Assembly (NCBI GenBank): GCA_950295325.1
Contig: OX485804.1
Coordinates: 4,528,001 to 4,588,000, forward strand
Direction: 5' to 3'
From: Polytrichum commune
Taxonomy: Eukaryota > Streptophyta > Polytrichopsida > Polytrichales > Polytrichaceae
Length of the DNA stretch: 60,000 nt
Below the pieces are notes generated by a model, which searched no databases, was not told the origin of the DNA, and saw only the letters and a program-made list of their open reading frames with translations. The first letter of the stretch is position 1. Each line of letters begins with the position of its first letter. A program made the position numbers and the translations under genes. This document shows, in pieces, positions 1 to 10,820 of the stretch.

Positions 1-219
1 GTAGTTCTGCAAACCACTTTGTAGTGTGGAGGCTGAAACCCTAGCTGGACGTGCACGAAAACCTAACGTCGACCCCCCTACGTTCGTCGATCGGGTGAAC
101 TGTCAGTCGTGAGGAGATCATCGGTCGGTGACGGGTATAGGCCCTTGTTCCTTTCGTTCGCTCCTCAACTAACTTGCTGAATTACTTGTACTAAGGATAT
201 TATAAGGGAGTGAATAGGT

Positions 220-300
220 CTACTAAGTATCACTAATTCTATTTGTCTTGCTCAATTACTGATTGCAAACCGCCCGTATACATGTAACCCTAACATCCCA
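220..300 (+). repeat. Truncated copy of the CTACACTAA MITE family
   Basis: The segment begins CTACTAAGTATCAC and continues with a CTATTTGTCTTGCTCAA core. That core also occurs near the left end of the MITE at 29768-30134 and, inverted, near the right end of the MITE at 47929-48313. Only about 80 bp is alignable and the second terminal repeat is missing, so this is a decayed fragment. Confidence 0.55.
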
Positions 301-425
301 TCAAATAAACCTTAATTCCATTCGCCTAAAAAATATAGATGTCATCCATGTCAGCATTACATTTACCCTAATGAATGGTTAAATGAACCTAGCTAACTAC
401 GGATGCCTCAGCCTTGAATACAATA
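300..425. repeat. Dispersed repeat, partner at 51744-51850
   Basis: Shared blocks, in order, are an ATAAACCTTA stretch, an AAAATATAGAT-TCATCCATGTC block, a GTGGTTAAATGAAC-like block and a GGATGCCTCA block. The same order recurs at 51744-51850 on the same strand. No terminal repeats or coding potential were seen, so the element type is unknown. Confidence 0.6.
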
Positions 426-1699
426 TTTAGTGTAGTGGGTTGTGTAAGGGTTCGTGCTTAAGGATAAACATGTTTTCGACGGTAAAGATTGCTCACATCA
501 AATAAGTTATGTACAAGACCATATAAAGCCATGTAAAAAAGGTTAATTCATGTGCTTAGGTTACCATATCAATATCGGAGGGTTAAAGACATGATGAAGG
601 AAATCATGTTTGCAACTACTTATGGGAACAACACCATAATGGCATGTATCCTCCTCTAGCTTAAAGGTATGTTATACATGTGAACACAACTAACTGTTTT
701 TGTAATAAGTTACACGTAAGTGTGAATAGCCTTAAATTAAGAAACATGGTTAAAATAATCATTATATAGATAAATGTTAACAGACAAGTTTGAAAACTCC
801 CTTGGTAATGTTATGATGTTCTTTTGTGTCCACCGTACTTTTAATTTTAGATGTCCACATCATGTAATAAAGCAAAATAAGTGCACATGCTATCTTAAGC
901 ATTGTAAAGCTCTAAACTAAATGCCTTGGAACTCATGGTCATTGTAGTTGGTTTTTTGCTATCACTTGAATACTCAAACAAAAACAACCCGTGGAATTAA
1001 ATCACAAGAAAGACTAGCTAGTGTCTGTAGAGTAATATCACGGAACATGATATATTATTATTTTGTGTAATCAATTCCTCAAAGTAAACATGTAGGGGAC
1101 AGATTTCACTCCCTTCCCATGGTTCATGTCAACATTGAAATAATTAACTTATAAGTAGTCTCAATATCCAAATTTGAATCAATACATATTTGAAAGTACA
1201 AATCACAAATTCTAAATAAATATACCAATTATTGTCAATGGTTGTCAATGGTTGGCTGGAGCATCATAGAGCCCTTAATTCAATAGCCACTTATGTCTAT
1301 GTGGAATAGTAATTGGATCCTCCAAGGATGCATGTCTACCCAATTAATGCTACATGGAACAAGAATGCACCTTGATTGATGATGATGACCCCCAAAAACC
1401 TTAACTTTTGAATTATATGCCACTCACATATTCTCATTTGGTTGAAACCCTACCCCCTCAACCATATGACAACATACCTTACCCAAAACAAAACAAAAAA
1501 AAGCAAACAAAACAAAACAAAAACCCCACACACACAATGACGTCAAGCACTTGTGTGGGAGTATAACAAGGGATGCTTCACTTTCATCATAGCCGTGAGC
1601 TCATATGTGAACCTCGAACAAGTTTATAAAGCAAGGACTAGGACAAGTGCTATTGCCGTACTACTACCTCATGTCAGAGGTGGTCCCTTATAGTTTCAT

Positions 1700-2640
1700 G
1701 TTTGTGGTTGTACACCTCTTATCCATATCCATATCCATATCCATGGCAATGATCCCATACCCATACCCACACCAATGCCCGGGTAAAGGATGATGGCAGG
1801 CATATCCAAAGATACCGATCTCAATAATTGGGTGTACTACTCATCACCTTATACTAAACGCATATATAATACCCCTAGGAGAAGCGCGGGGTTCATAGCT
1901 GAAGTGTAGGTTTTCAAGCCTACTAACTTTATTTTATTTCTAAATAGTACTTGAACACACACTATTTGGATGCAAGAGGTTGTTCACTTAATACCCATAC
2001 GCGTACCCATACCCATACCCATACCCGTGCTCGTCCATGTGCATGGGTCAAAAGTGATATGGGAGATGCCGATCTCTATTTGATTGTATAAGTCACCATC
2101 TCATATTAATCAATTGTTCAATATCTGATGTAGAGTTAAACACACCCATTTGGGGCCACTTACCTTATAACATTGTACCCGCAATACTTGGATGCTAGAG
2201 GTTGTCCACTTCATAGCCATATCCATACCCTAAACAATGCTCATACCCATACTTATACCATTAGTAAAGGGTGGTGCAAAGCATATGACTTGGAGATGTC
2301 AATCCCAATAGTTGATTGTAGTAATCATCATCTCGTGCCAATTGCTTGTTTAATAGCTTAAGAGAAGTGGGCGCAAAGCTAAAAATAATAATTTCCATTT
2401 TAGGTCCATTCACCTTATTGTATCCTAAATAGTGTCTTCAACCCACAATGTTTGGGCTAGATTTTGTACACTTCATACACATATCTATACCCTTGGCAAT
2501 GTCCATACCCATACTCATACCCACGCCCAAGCCCATGCCCGTGCTAATGCCCATATCCATTCCCATGGCGGCGTAAGGAATGGTGCGAAGCATATTCGGA
2601 GATGCCGATATCTGTAGTTGGTAGTTGCTCCCCGAACAAT
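1700..2640. repeat. Degenerate tandem repeat with CCATAC hexamer arrays
   Basis: About four diverged units of roughly 230-310 bp lie head to tail. Each has a TTGGATGC-AGAGGTTGT-CACTT start, a run of CCATAC/CCATAT hexamers, an AAAGG-TGGTGCAAAGCATAT block and a GGAGATGCCGATCTC block. The last block falls at about 1808, 2062, 2292 and 2598. The array ends about 0.9 kb upstream of the phosphatase start codon. Short open frames here, rich in His and Thr, only reflect the hexamers. Confidence 0.75.
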
Positions 2641-3534
2641 GTGAGGCACCCAAAACGTGAATTCCAGGTGCGGTCGTCGACGCAGGATCGTCAACTGGGG
2701 GATCGCCAAAACGAAATTCCATTTCTTCGCTCGTTGTATCGCAACGCTTGTGCACTCAAAGTGTTTAGGATCGCTCACACAATACACAATACATAACATA
2801 TATACATACATACTTTCCAATCACTGCCGCCTGTGAGGTGCTCTGGACTGTGTGATCGGGAATCCGAAATTGCAACAAGTTTGTCGAGTCGGACCCAAGA
2901 AAATCGAAGGGGAATCGAAAGAAATTCCCCCCATCTGTATGTTTTTTTCCTTCGGTATCAGTAGCAGGGGTTTATGTGCATTCGTTTTGCTTGTGGTGGC
3001 AATGTGGCTGTTTTCATTGTCGAGGGTGTCTTCGATGAGCTGGCATTTCTGCTCAAAGTGCGATTGCTTTTTGTGATAGAACTTAGCATTTGTGCTTTAG
3101 ATTGTGAATGCTGATCAAATTAAGCAAGCATATTTGTGTGTGATCCAATTCAGGTACCTACACCGGCAGCGATTGTAAACAAAAATAAAAGCAACCTCGG
3201 GAACTCGGAAATATTTATTTGTTTTGGGGCGCCACGTTGTATAGGCGAATTTTGTGAGGATCAACCGAGATGGCCCCTCAACATGGTGAGTCTTGCAGAT
3301 GTTTTTGCAATAGATCGTGAGCCTGTGTGTTGCAAACTCTGTGAAGAGGTGATAGTGTGATTACCCCGCTTGCGGATCAGATTAGGAGTAAATCAATTTT
3401 TTTGTTTGCCACATGTCACCATGTGATTGTTTGGAATGTTTGAAAAGATGAAGTGGAAATTGAATTAGGCAGAAAACGTGCGCATTAAGATTTGAATGTA
3501 TGGTAACACATTCTGACGATCTTTGCTTCTGGTA
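2641..3534 (+). promoter_or_regulatory. Probable promoter and 5' leader of the phosphatase gene
   Basis: This lies between the tandem repeat and the first coding exon. A TATA-like ACATATATAC sits at about 2795-2805, and the DNA downstream has higher GC, as expected of a leader. An ATG at 3270-3272 followed by a strong GTGAGT donor at 3286 allows an alternative spliced first exon (see the gene entry). No transcript data support a start site; placement is inference. Confidence 0.35.
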
Positions 3535-6500
3535 ATGGCAGAGGAGGATCTGGATACCTGCTTAGAAGTGGCAGTTGGCGCCGCCAAGAGAGCAGGCCAG
3601 GTAGGAAATTATCTCTGCAATTTCTCTCTCCACCATTACTTTATCTTTGGTGAAGTGCTTAATTGCTCTTTCTAGAAATCGTGTCTCTGTGGCTCCACTC
3701 TTATGTGAATTCTTGCGCAATTTTGCAGGTCATCCTCAACAGTTTCTACGACGCAAAGGCTGTTGAGCACAAGGGGATGGTGAGCTTTCCTTTTCCTTAA
3801 TTGATCTGATGTCCAGCATGTTTTAGTACTATGTCTGCTCTGACTTACATGGTGACAATTAACAGCAGTCAACAAATTTTTAGGGTTTCCAACTGCACAG
3901 CATCACCCAATTCTCACATAAAATTTCTGCTTTGAGGTCACAAGTGAATTCAAACTAATGTCTTCAAATTACCAGTTTGCTGACAATGTGAGTATTTGTG
4001 TAGGTTGATCTTGTGACAGAGACCGACAAAGCATGTGAGGATCTGATCTTCAAGCAGCTGGCATCGTCTTTCCCAACCCATCAGGTACATCTAAAAATGT
4101 ATGTGGTCAACGTTGTAATGTTGAGTCAATGTAATTACATACCTTCCAGGGCTAAGTACATTCTGAGTGTGAACTCAACATTTAAACAAGGATTCATTCA
4201 ACACTTATTCAATTCACATTGTCATCCTTGTAGAATTGCAACTATAAGGTATATATTAAATAAAACTACAATTGCAGCCCTATGTTCAATAGGCACTGAC
4301 TCAAAATTGCATTTTGATGTAATTGAATCAATGTAAAATCAGTATTGTTATATGGATCTAGAGGTTTATGATGTACTAAGACTAAATACTTTACACATTT
4401 CCAACTTTTAAGTGCAACTTTGGAGTAACTGGTTTCTAACTGAGTATATACTATCCTGTGCAGTTGATTGGGGAAGAAACATCTGCATCAGATGGAATAC
4501 CAAATTTGACAGATGCACCGACTTGGGTGGTAGATCCTCTAGATGGGACTACAAATTTTGTTCACAGGTGAGTTGATCTTATCTGTCTTTGCTTTTGATG
4601 CTGAACTTACGCTAATTTTGCGCAACAATTCTTTCCCAAGTTTTTCAGTAAAAGAGTGTTGTTAGCTATGCTTGATGTCTGCATTGTTGGGGTTATGTCA
4701 CAACAGGTTCCCTTTTGTGTGTGTGTCGATTGGACTTGTCATCAACAAAGTTCCTGCTGTTGGAGTGGTGTACAACCCCATTCTTGATGAGGTACTCAAT
4801 CCCATTACCTATTTTTCACTTTCTTTTTTAAGGAGCTTGCTTATGAGCTTCCAAAAAGTACGTCGTTGAAAGCGAGTGTTGCCACACATGACTTGTTTGG
4901 CACATTAAATGTAGGTAGGGAGATTGAGCTGGGTTTCTTTTTTTGCTGTGGGTGGGATTTGAATTCACAGCTCTTCACTGCTGTACAAGGGAGGGGAGCT
5001 TTTCTAAATGGGAAGCGCATAAATGGTTAGTTGTTATCAGAATTCCACATAAGACAACTTTTGGATCTACATGGTCTGAGCAGGGATTTCATTCACAGCA
5101 GCTAGTTTTGGGGTTTTGTTCTTGTGGAAATCATGTCATAGAATGATGAGTTTTGTGCCTCAGACTGCAAGCAATTTTCCAATCTGGGCTCACTGTGTTA
5201 TTAACTTTTTTGTTGGCTCCTTCTCATTCTGCGAACAAACTGCTGTTTCTGTTTGTGGCAGTTTCTACTCAAGAACATGTAGGAAATGCACTCCTTGCCA
5301 CTGAGGTTTGTACAAAAATCTTTGACTTATTTTTTGGGTTAAAACTGCTTATGTGGCTCTGCAATTTGGTGTGAACTGTCACTGCTAGCAATCAACCAAG
5401 TGGTTTTTGTTTTCAAGGTTGGGACAAAACGGGACAAAGAGACTGTGGATGCCACCACCAACAGGATCAACAGTCTTCTTTTCAAGGTATTGGTGCCCTT
5501 TCACAGTTAATTTCCACCCCCACCTCCACCTCCAAACTACACTATACATCTGATGTATAGTGTGGCCTACACTATTCAACATTGATCCATGTTAATTGCC
5601 TTACTATTATTGGATGGCAACTAAAGAAGGTGGCAAAGCACACAAGTCATGAAGACCACTCTAATTAACGTGCTACACTAAATCAAATCAGGTGTATACT
5701 GTAGCATCATGAAATCCATCCATCTCGGTTGCTGTAAATCGATGTCTTAGGTTGTGGTTAACTGAAGTGGATACCCACCCTTGGTTTAACTCAGAGGTTA
5801 AGCCACCTAAGGCCGGAATAGTACTAGGATGGGTGACTTTCCTAACACTTAATTCCTTCTGCACCCTTTCACTATAGTCCAGCCAATCATAGTGAGGTAT
5901 CTGGTTGACCATGATATTTTCATCAATTATGTGGGACCTTACAAACACATGTGCGTGCCAGTTCAAGGTGTTCACCATTGAAAAAGAGGCGGTATGCTTT
6001 GAGATCCTTCTAACTCTTGTGATGCCCATTTCAAGATTCCATATAGAAATAAACCAACTTGAAGTTGGAGCAATTGCATATTCACGCTGGTGGCAACATT
6101 AGAGTTCTCTCTCTCTCTCTCTCTGCTTCATAATTATTCATCTCTTTATTGCTTACTGCTTGCTCCTATGATAATTGTGTGGTGAGTCATTGATCATTTT
6201 GTGTAGGTGCGATCACTTCGACTGAGTGGCTCGTGTGCCATGAACTTATGTGGTGTGGCTTGTGGGAGGCTCGACATGTTCTACGAGCTCGGCTTCGGAG
6301 GTCCCTGGTATGCAATTACTCATACTGCCTATTCAAATCTGAGTAGGATACTCTGAGATGATGGGAATCCTTTTTCTTTATTGTACCAGCAGATAGAGTA
6401 CCTGATCCCAGCATGGGTCAGAATCCCCAAGTGAAAATGCAATATGTCAAAGTGTTGTGGAGTATGTTGAAGCTGTCTTTTGCAGCTGAATCTGTGATGA

Positions 6501-7069
6501 GAATTGTAAGCTGAGATTGGAGAGATTGGGATGCATGCATCTAGTTTTTTGAACATGTTTGAACATTTCTGGGGATGTGTTTCACAACAGGGATGTTGCC
6601 GGAGGAGCTCTGATTCTACAAGAGGCAGGTGGCCTCATCTTTGATCCGTAAGTTACACCTTTTTCTGTCTGTCATTTAAAGGTACTGCTCTTATGAGTGC
6701 ACGATCTGTAAATTGGCAGTGGAGACTAGAGTACTTATCTACTGTAGAGTGCTTCCTGCATTGGCTTTTCAAGAACAAATACTTCAGAGTGAGTACTTTG
6801 CCACATGCCAGTCTTATGTTGGTGGAAACCACTCAATCCTACGTGGAATTTATTGTTCAGACTTTTAAAATATGATTCAGAAGCACCTTACAAATAACCA
6901 CCTTGTGCTGTCAATTTGACTAAAGATGAAGTCTGGAATAAGATTCTAAGTCTGTGTGCCTGACAAATGCAGATCTGGGGATGAGTTTGATCTCATGTCA
7001 CATCGGGTGGCAGCAACAAATGGTCACTTGAAGCAGGCACTTGTGGATGGCTTGAGGGGATATGTTTGA
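3535..7069 (+). CDS. VTC4: Inositol monophosphatase / L-galactose-1-phosphate phosphatase (11 exons)
   Basis: Mg-dependent phosphatase of the inositol monophosphatase superfamily. Plant VTC4 hydrolyses L-galactose-1-phosphate (ascorbate synthesis) and myo-inositol-1-phosphate, probably in the cytosol. Exons: 3535-3600, 3729-3779, 4004-4084, 4464-4567, 4707-4791, 4971-5025, 5262-5305, 5418-5486, 6207-6307, 6591-6647, 6973-7069. All introns are GT-AG (112-720 bp). The 810 nt join is open and encodes 269 aa, close to the usual plant length. GEET lies at residues 69-72, motif [15 protein letters not shown] at 87-100 and motif B WDVAGG at 219-224. The metal ligands E70, D90, D93 and D220 fall at the same numbers as in human IMPA1. 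No transit peptide is evident. An alternative start at 3270 (exon 3270-3285 joined to 3542) stays in frame and replaces MAEED with MAPQHEED. No frame breaks were seen, so the gene looks functional. Confidence 0.95.
5690..5870 (+). repeat. 5S-rRNA-like sequence in intron 8 (Cassandra-type LTR or 5S-derived SINE)
   Basis: Bases 5786-5867 match the 3' two thirds of plant 5S rRNA. AGAGGTTAAGC corresponds to the box A region, and AGTACTAGGATGGGTGAC (about 5819-5836) matches the box C internal promoter essentially exactly. A CTGCACCC end closes the match. The first third (about 5690-5725) aligns weakly, and about 60 extra bases separate it from the rest. Cassandra TRIM retrotransposons are known to carry 5S-like Pol III promoters in their LTRs; a 5S-derived SINE is the alternative. 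It lies in the largest intron of the gene, in the same orientation. Confidence 0.65.
6100..6125. repeat. (CT)n microsatellite in intron 8
   Basis: A short run of about 12 CT dinucleotides in the phosphatase intron, upstream of the acceptor at 6206. Confidence 0.9.
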
Positions 7070-7464
7070 GCTTGGCCTTTTATTGAAGACATCTGTTCAC
7101 AGTTTTGAGGATATGTTACTTATCCTGATGTTGTAGGTGATGGTGCGCCCATATTATTAATTAGTTACATGGGAGTGAGGACCATGACATTTTTTATCGA
7201 TAATCTCAATTTTCTTATTGAATTTTTGCATTGAAACCTTGCTATGTACTATCGCATCTGCGGACTTCCCGAAGCAGATGAGGGACTGTGGCGGTATTTT
7301 AAGTAGTGGCATCTATTCCTGGCACTTTGCTTCGGGTACTTACAGTGATCTAATTCATGTGCTGATTATTATCTTGTGGGATTAGCCTTTCCATTCAGAA
7401 GCCATGCAACATGACATATTTGAATCATTTGTCAATTTCATTACATAGTTGTGAAGTTGGAATA
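7070..7464. other. 3' flank of the phosphatase gene
   Basis: Follows the TGA stop at 7067-7069. It is AT-rich and presumably holds the 3' UTR and polyadenylation region, but no unambiguous AATAAA was identified. No open frame of interest. Confidence 0.4.
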
Positions 7465-7564
7465 AGGGTTAGTTTCCATGTAGTAGAAATGTAGATTCCA
7501 CTTTGTGGCATCTACATTTCCACTAGAATCTAGTGGGCAAGCGACCTACATGGAAACTAACCCT
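7465..7564. repeat. Foldback element with perfect 19-bp terminal inverted repeats
   Basis: AGGGTTAGTTTCCATGTAG at 7465-7483 is repeated as its exact reverse complement at 7546-7564. A second imperfect pair inside (GAAATGTAGATTCCAC and GTGGCATCTACATTTC) extends the pairing, so almost the whole 100 bp can fold. No clear target duplication was seen. It lies about 400 bp past the phosphatase stop. Confidence 0.8.
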
Positions 7565-9369
7565 AAACCATGGTGGTCCATCCATTTGTGTTGCCCATCT
7601 TTTGCGAGGGATAATTTACTTCTTGAGTTGCCCTTAAGTATCCAACAGCATTCTACTTGTTGCACATGCAACAACAACACATTGACCCATTGAATGTCCA
7701 AAGGAGCAAAGCTACTTACATAAATGACATAAGCTTCACTTTGTTTCAACTTTTGTGTTGTTGAACTTGGATTTGCAATAGAGAAAAATCATGTTGGGCC
7801 TCTTGCAAGGTTTGCTTTGAGAAGCAAAATATGGGAGAATGCCCAAAAGTGGATGAAAATGTCATTATGAAAATGTGACATTCCTCTTGGATGAAAACAT
7901 GACCATTTGTGTGACAATGTGTAATTATCAGTATAATTACATTTCTTTAGAGAAAAAATATAACTATTTCACAGTCCTACCTATGTTGGAGCCTCCACTC
8001 AGTTGAGTATGTTGTCATTGGTCATCCTTACTTATGTTCATTGAGTTTTATAGGGCTTATAAGATAGTCATCTAATGGACCTAGTGATGCTCACGATGAT
8101 TGAGTGGATCATAACAAGTTAAAGTAGAAGCTATACCACTTGGAAGGTGAGGTGAGTTTGAAGGAGTGAAGTGGTTCGATGCATGTGCTCCAACAATTCA
8201 GTTGGTTTAAGGTTAACTTATTATTATGTAAGCCTAGGGGAGCCACTTTTGAATTTGAGGATCCCAAATGGAGGGTGGGGTATGTGAGATGAGGCCAAGG
8301 ACGTTCAAGAATGTTTGATCTCACGAGGAGGCTTCCCATGCATGCACCTAAGAAGTTGAGCGATCACAAATTCCATGACATAAATAAGTTTGAATGAGGA
8401 CATTTTATGGGATAAAATATTCACAATTTGAGGGTGTCAGAATTCATTCTATGACAATAGAATGCCATAGCATTGCTAAGAACCCAACTCCTCTCATATA
8501 GGTGGGTTGGGAGTCTTGGCATCCAAAAAAGGGAACCTAACCTTGGTATGGGATGGGTGGATGACCCGTTCGTATGGGTGGGTTGGCCAACTTAACGAAC
8601 CCCACTATACATATGGGAGGGGTTATCCACATTGCCAAGCACGAGCATTCTTTGTCAAGTGGCCCAATTTAAATACAAGGCATTGGCATAAAGAGAATGT
8701 TTATATTTGCTAGTTATTAGTTGAATGAAGATCCTCCATGCTATTTCTTATTAATTCAAGAGTGAAACATTAATAGACATTTAATACTTGTACAAGGTGT
8801 CATATAATTTCTTAATTTCATTGGGCCAGGTTTGCCACATACTAAGGTTCTTACATGCCGATCTGGTTTGGCAAAATTGGGTGGCATGCTCACCAAGGTC
8901 AGGGTTGAGTGCACAAAGGAATAGCCCCTAAACCCTACCCCTTTGCACTCTTTCTAAGGGGGGGGGGGGATAGGCCTACCATGGATTCTCAAACCATTGA
9001 TTCCCAAATGCTTCCCTAATTGGCCTTGGATTCAAGACGTTTGATTGGTTGCGACAGTGTAGTGTCCCCATAAAAACTTTGACATTAGCAGACTACTAGC
9101 TGGCTCGAAAAATAATTATGATACTACCATGCGCTTTGGTTGTCGGACCCCGGCTCCACCACCTAAGCTGCAATTGTGATATGAACAATACTCATGGTTG
9201 AGTGTTGTTCATTTGCAAGGGTCGCCCAACATAAGTGAGGTGTGATTCATAAGAAATTCTAAAGATTCTCAACACTAGGGGTGCAACACCCTCGTGCTAA
9301 GTAATATTATGGACATAATACTAGATTCCACAAACAATATCATGGCTAGGGCTAGACACCCCCATTCTG
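7565..9369. other. Intergenic DNA, nothing recognised
   Basis: No coding exons, RNA genes or bounded elements could be supported. It contains a G homopolymer near 8960-8970 and a small palindrome near 7923-7945. Open frames are short and unremarkable. Confidence 0.5.
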
Positions 9370-9600
9370 TTTAAGTTGGGGCCCCACCAACATTATCTCG
9401 GGTGAATAAATGGTGTGACCCCGTAATTAGCATCAAAGGCCCCGTATTAGTCTAGAAGGATGTACTTGAGATAAAATAGCCACAAATCTATGGAGGTCAA
9501 GTTTTTCGTAACTCCAATACTTTGGTAATAGTGGTGGGGGCCAAGCTCATAGAGGTGGATGTCTAGCCTTGGCCCAATATCATGCAAAAATAACATGAAA
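9370..9600. repeat. Dispersed repeat, partner at about 15190-15490
   Basis: The block GTGACCC-G-AATTAGCATCA, then a CTTGAATTAG-like block, then TACTTGAGAT-A-AT and CACAAAT, occurs at 9415-9490 and again at 15287-15360. A further GGTGGATGTCTAGCC-TGG block follows in both. Orientation is the same and no termini are defined. Confidence 0.55.
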
Positions 9601-9779
9601 GAAGATTCTTCATGAACTTTATTGAAGGTTCTTTTGTAAGATCCCAACATTTGGACATACTATACTTGTTCTAGGTTTGGAGGGTCAATGTTCATAACAT
9701 TACACAACTCCTTGGCCATGTTCTGTGGGACCAAGTAGCACATGAGCATAATTCTCCTTTCATTCCAAGATTTCCCGTT

Positions 9780-9905
9780 TATAAGGAACACTCAAGCTAT
9801 GTACTTTGAACTTTTTGACAAACAACTGTAAAATATCAAAGTTTTTTAATCGCAACGTCTTTCTTTGGAAAGAGACCATCATGTAGTTACTTAGTGATGT
9901 TATCT
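9780..9905. repeat. Dispersed repeat, partner at 40935-41070
   Basis: Shared blocks are CTATGTA-TTG, TTTTTGACAAACAACT, and TTCTTTGGAAAGAGACCATC followed by AT-TAGT-CTTAGT. They have the same order, strand and near-equal spacing as at 40935-41070. The element type is unknown. Confidence 0.6.
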
Positions 9906-10125
9906 TAATTGGTTTCTTGTATTTGTTTTTTTTTCCTCATTCTTCTTCCAAGTAAACAAGAGAATTTGATAGGAAGATTTTGTGATGTCATCATACTAAG
10001 GGTATGCCAACAAGGTGATGGGCTATTAGTACAGTGTGAACTGAGGTTAGTATATTGTATATTGTATATATATCTTGTATATTTAGCATTTTCATTAGAT
10101 TAACAACTCCTCATAGCATTTGTCA

Positions 10126-10306
10126 GTTGTGTAAGGTCCCAGGCTAGATCACATTTTCATTCGGTTGGGCCCCACACCTCCTTCACTCCCGGTCTTCTTG
10201 CCCACACCTTCGTGGGAACTCTTCCCCGTTGGAAACCAATGTGACAATACCAACGGGGCGGGGCCGAGCCGAATGAAGATGTGACCTAGCCCGTGCGTTG
10301 TGTAAG
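10126..10306. mobile_element. Mutator-like MITE (10136-10296) with 10-bp target duplication
   Basis: The target duplication GTTGTGTAAG is at 10126-10135 and 10297-10306. Between them lies a 161-bp foldback. The left end GTCCCAGGCTAGATCACAT pairs with the reverse complement of the right end (GCACGGGCTAGGTCACATC), and pairing continues through CATTCGG-TGGGCCCC. A 9-11 bp duplication with long, high-GC inverted repeats points to the Mutator superfamily. No coding capacity. Confidence 0.8.
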
Positions 10307-10549
10307 CCTTCACCTATTTCCAAATGTGTAGGGGTGAATAAATATGGCATGACACGCTTAACCAAGGGCAAACGAAGGAAATCGATAAATTAAAGATGTT
10401 GGGACTCATGCCTGATCACACCAAACTTTCCATCAAGTCCCAACCGTGAAATATGGTCATAAATAGATGTTGACCCACCACTTTTCACACTATTACAACC
10501 GGAGATGCCGACAAATGGTGTCTGAACTGGCCAGTGTGATCATCCCTAT

Positions 10550-10820
10550 TCATAGTGCAGCCACACTAGGGGGTCCAGCCGGCCCCCAGCCAGCCAACCC
10601 CCCCTCCCCCTACGCGGGAATGGTGCCGCCCGTCCAGACATGATGAGACATGCACTCAAAGCCCACCGGATGGATGGTTGCACACCGGGTGGGATGCAAC
10701 CATCTAGCCGGGGGCTCTATGTGCTTGTCCCATCCCCGCGGTGCGCGGGAGGGTGGTGCACCGGCAGGGCTAGCTAGGGGCTGATTGGATCCCCTGGTGT
10801 GGCTAGCATATCATAGTGCA
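10550..10820. mobile_element. GC-rich Mutator-like foldback MITE (10560-10810) with 10-bp target duplication
   Basis: The direct repeat TCATAGTGCA is at 10550-10559 and 10811-10820. Inside, CCACACTAGGGGGTCCAG at the left pairs with CCACACCAGGGGATCCAA read from the right strand. Pairing runs for about 35 bp and then in patches, so most of the 251 bp folds. Seven extra bases (TAGCATA) lie outside the right repeat. Much richer in GC than its surroundings. Superfamily inferred from the duplication length. Confidence 0.75.

Larger units (their letters stand above)
1..1690. other. Intergenic DNA with repeat remnants
   Basis: No coding exon could be recognised on either strand. The stretch is AT-rich. 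It holds a truncated MITE copy (from 220) and a dispersed repeat (300-425), listed separately, and an A-rich run near 1490-1525. Nothing else is supportable. Confidence 0.6.

Noticed and set aside
5688-6029. 113-codon minus-strand frame in the phosphatase intron
   Set aside because: It runs antisense through the 5S-like repeat and has no recognisable domain.
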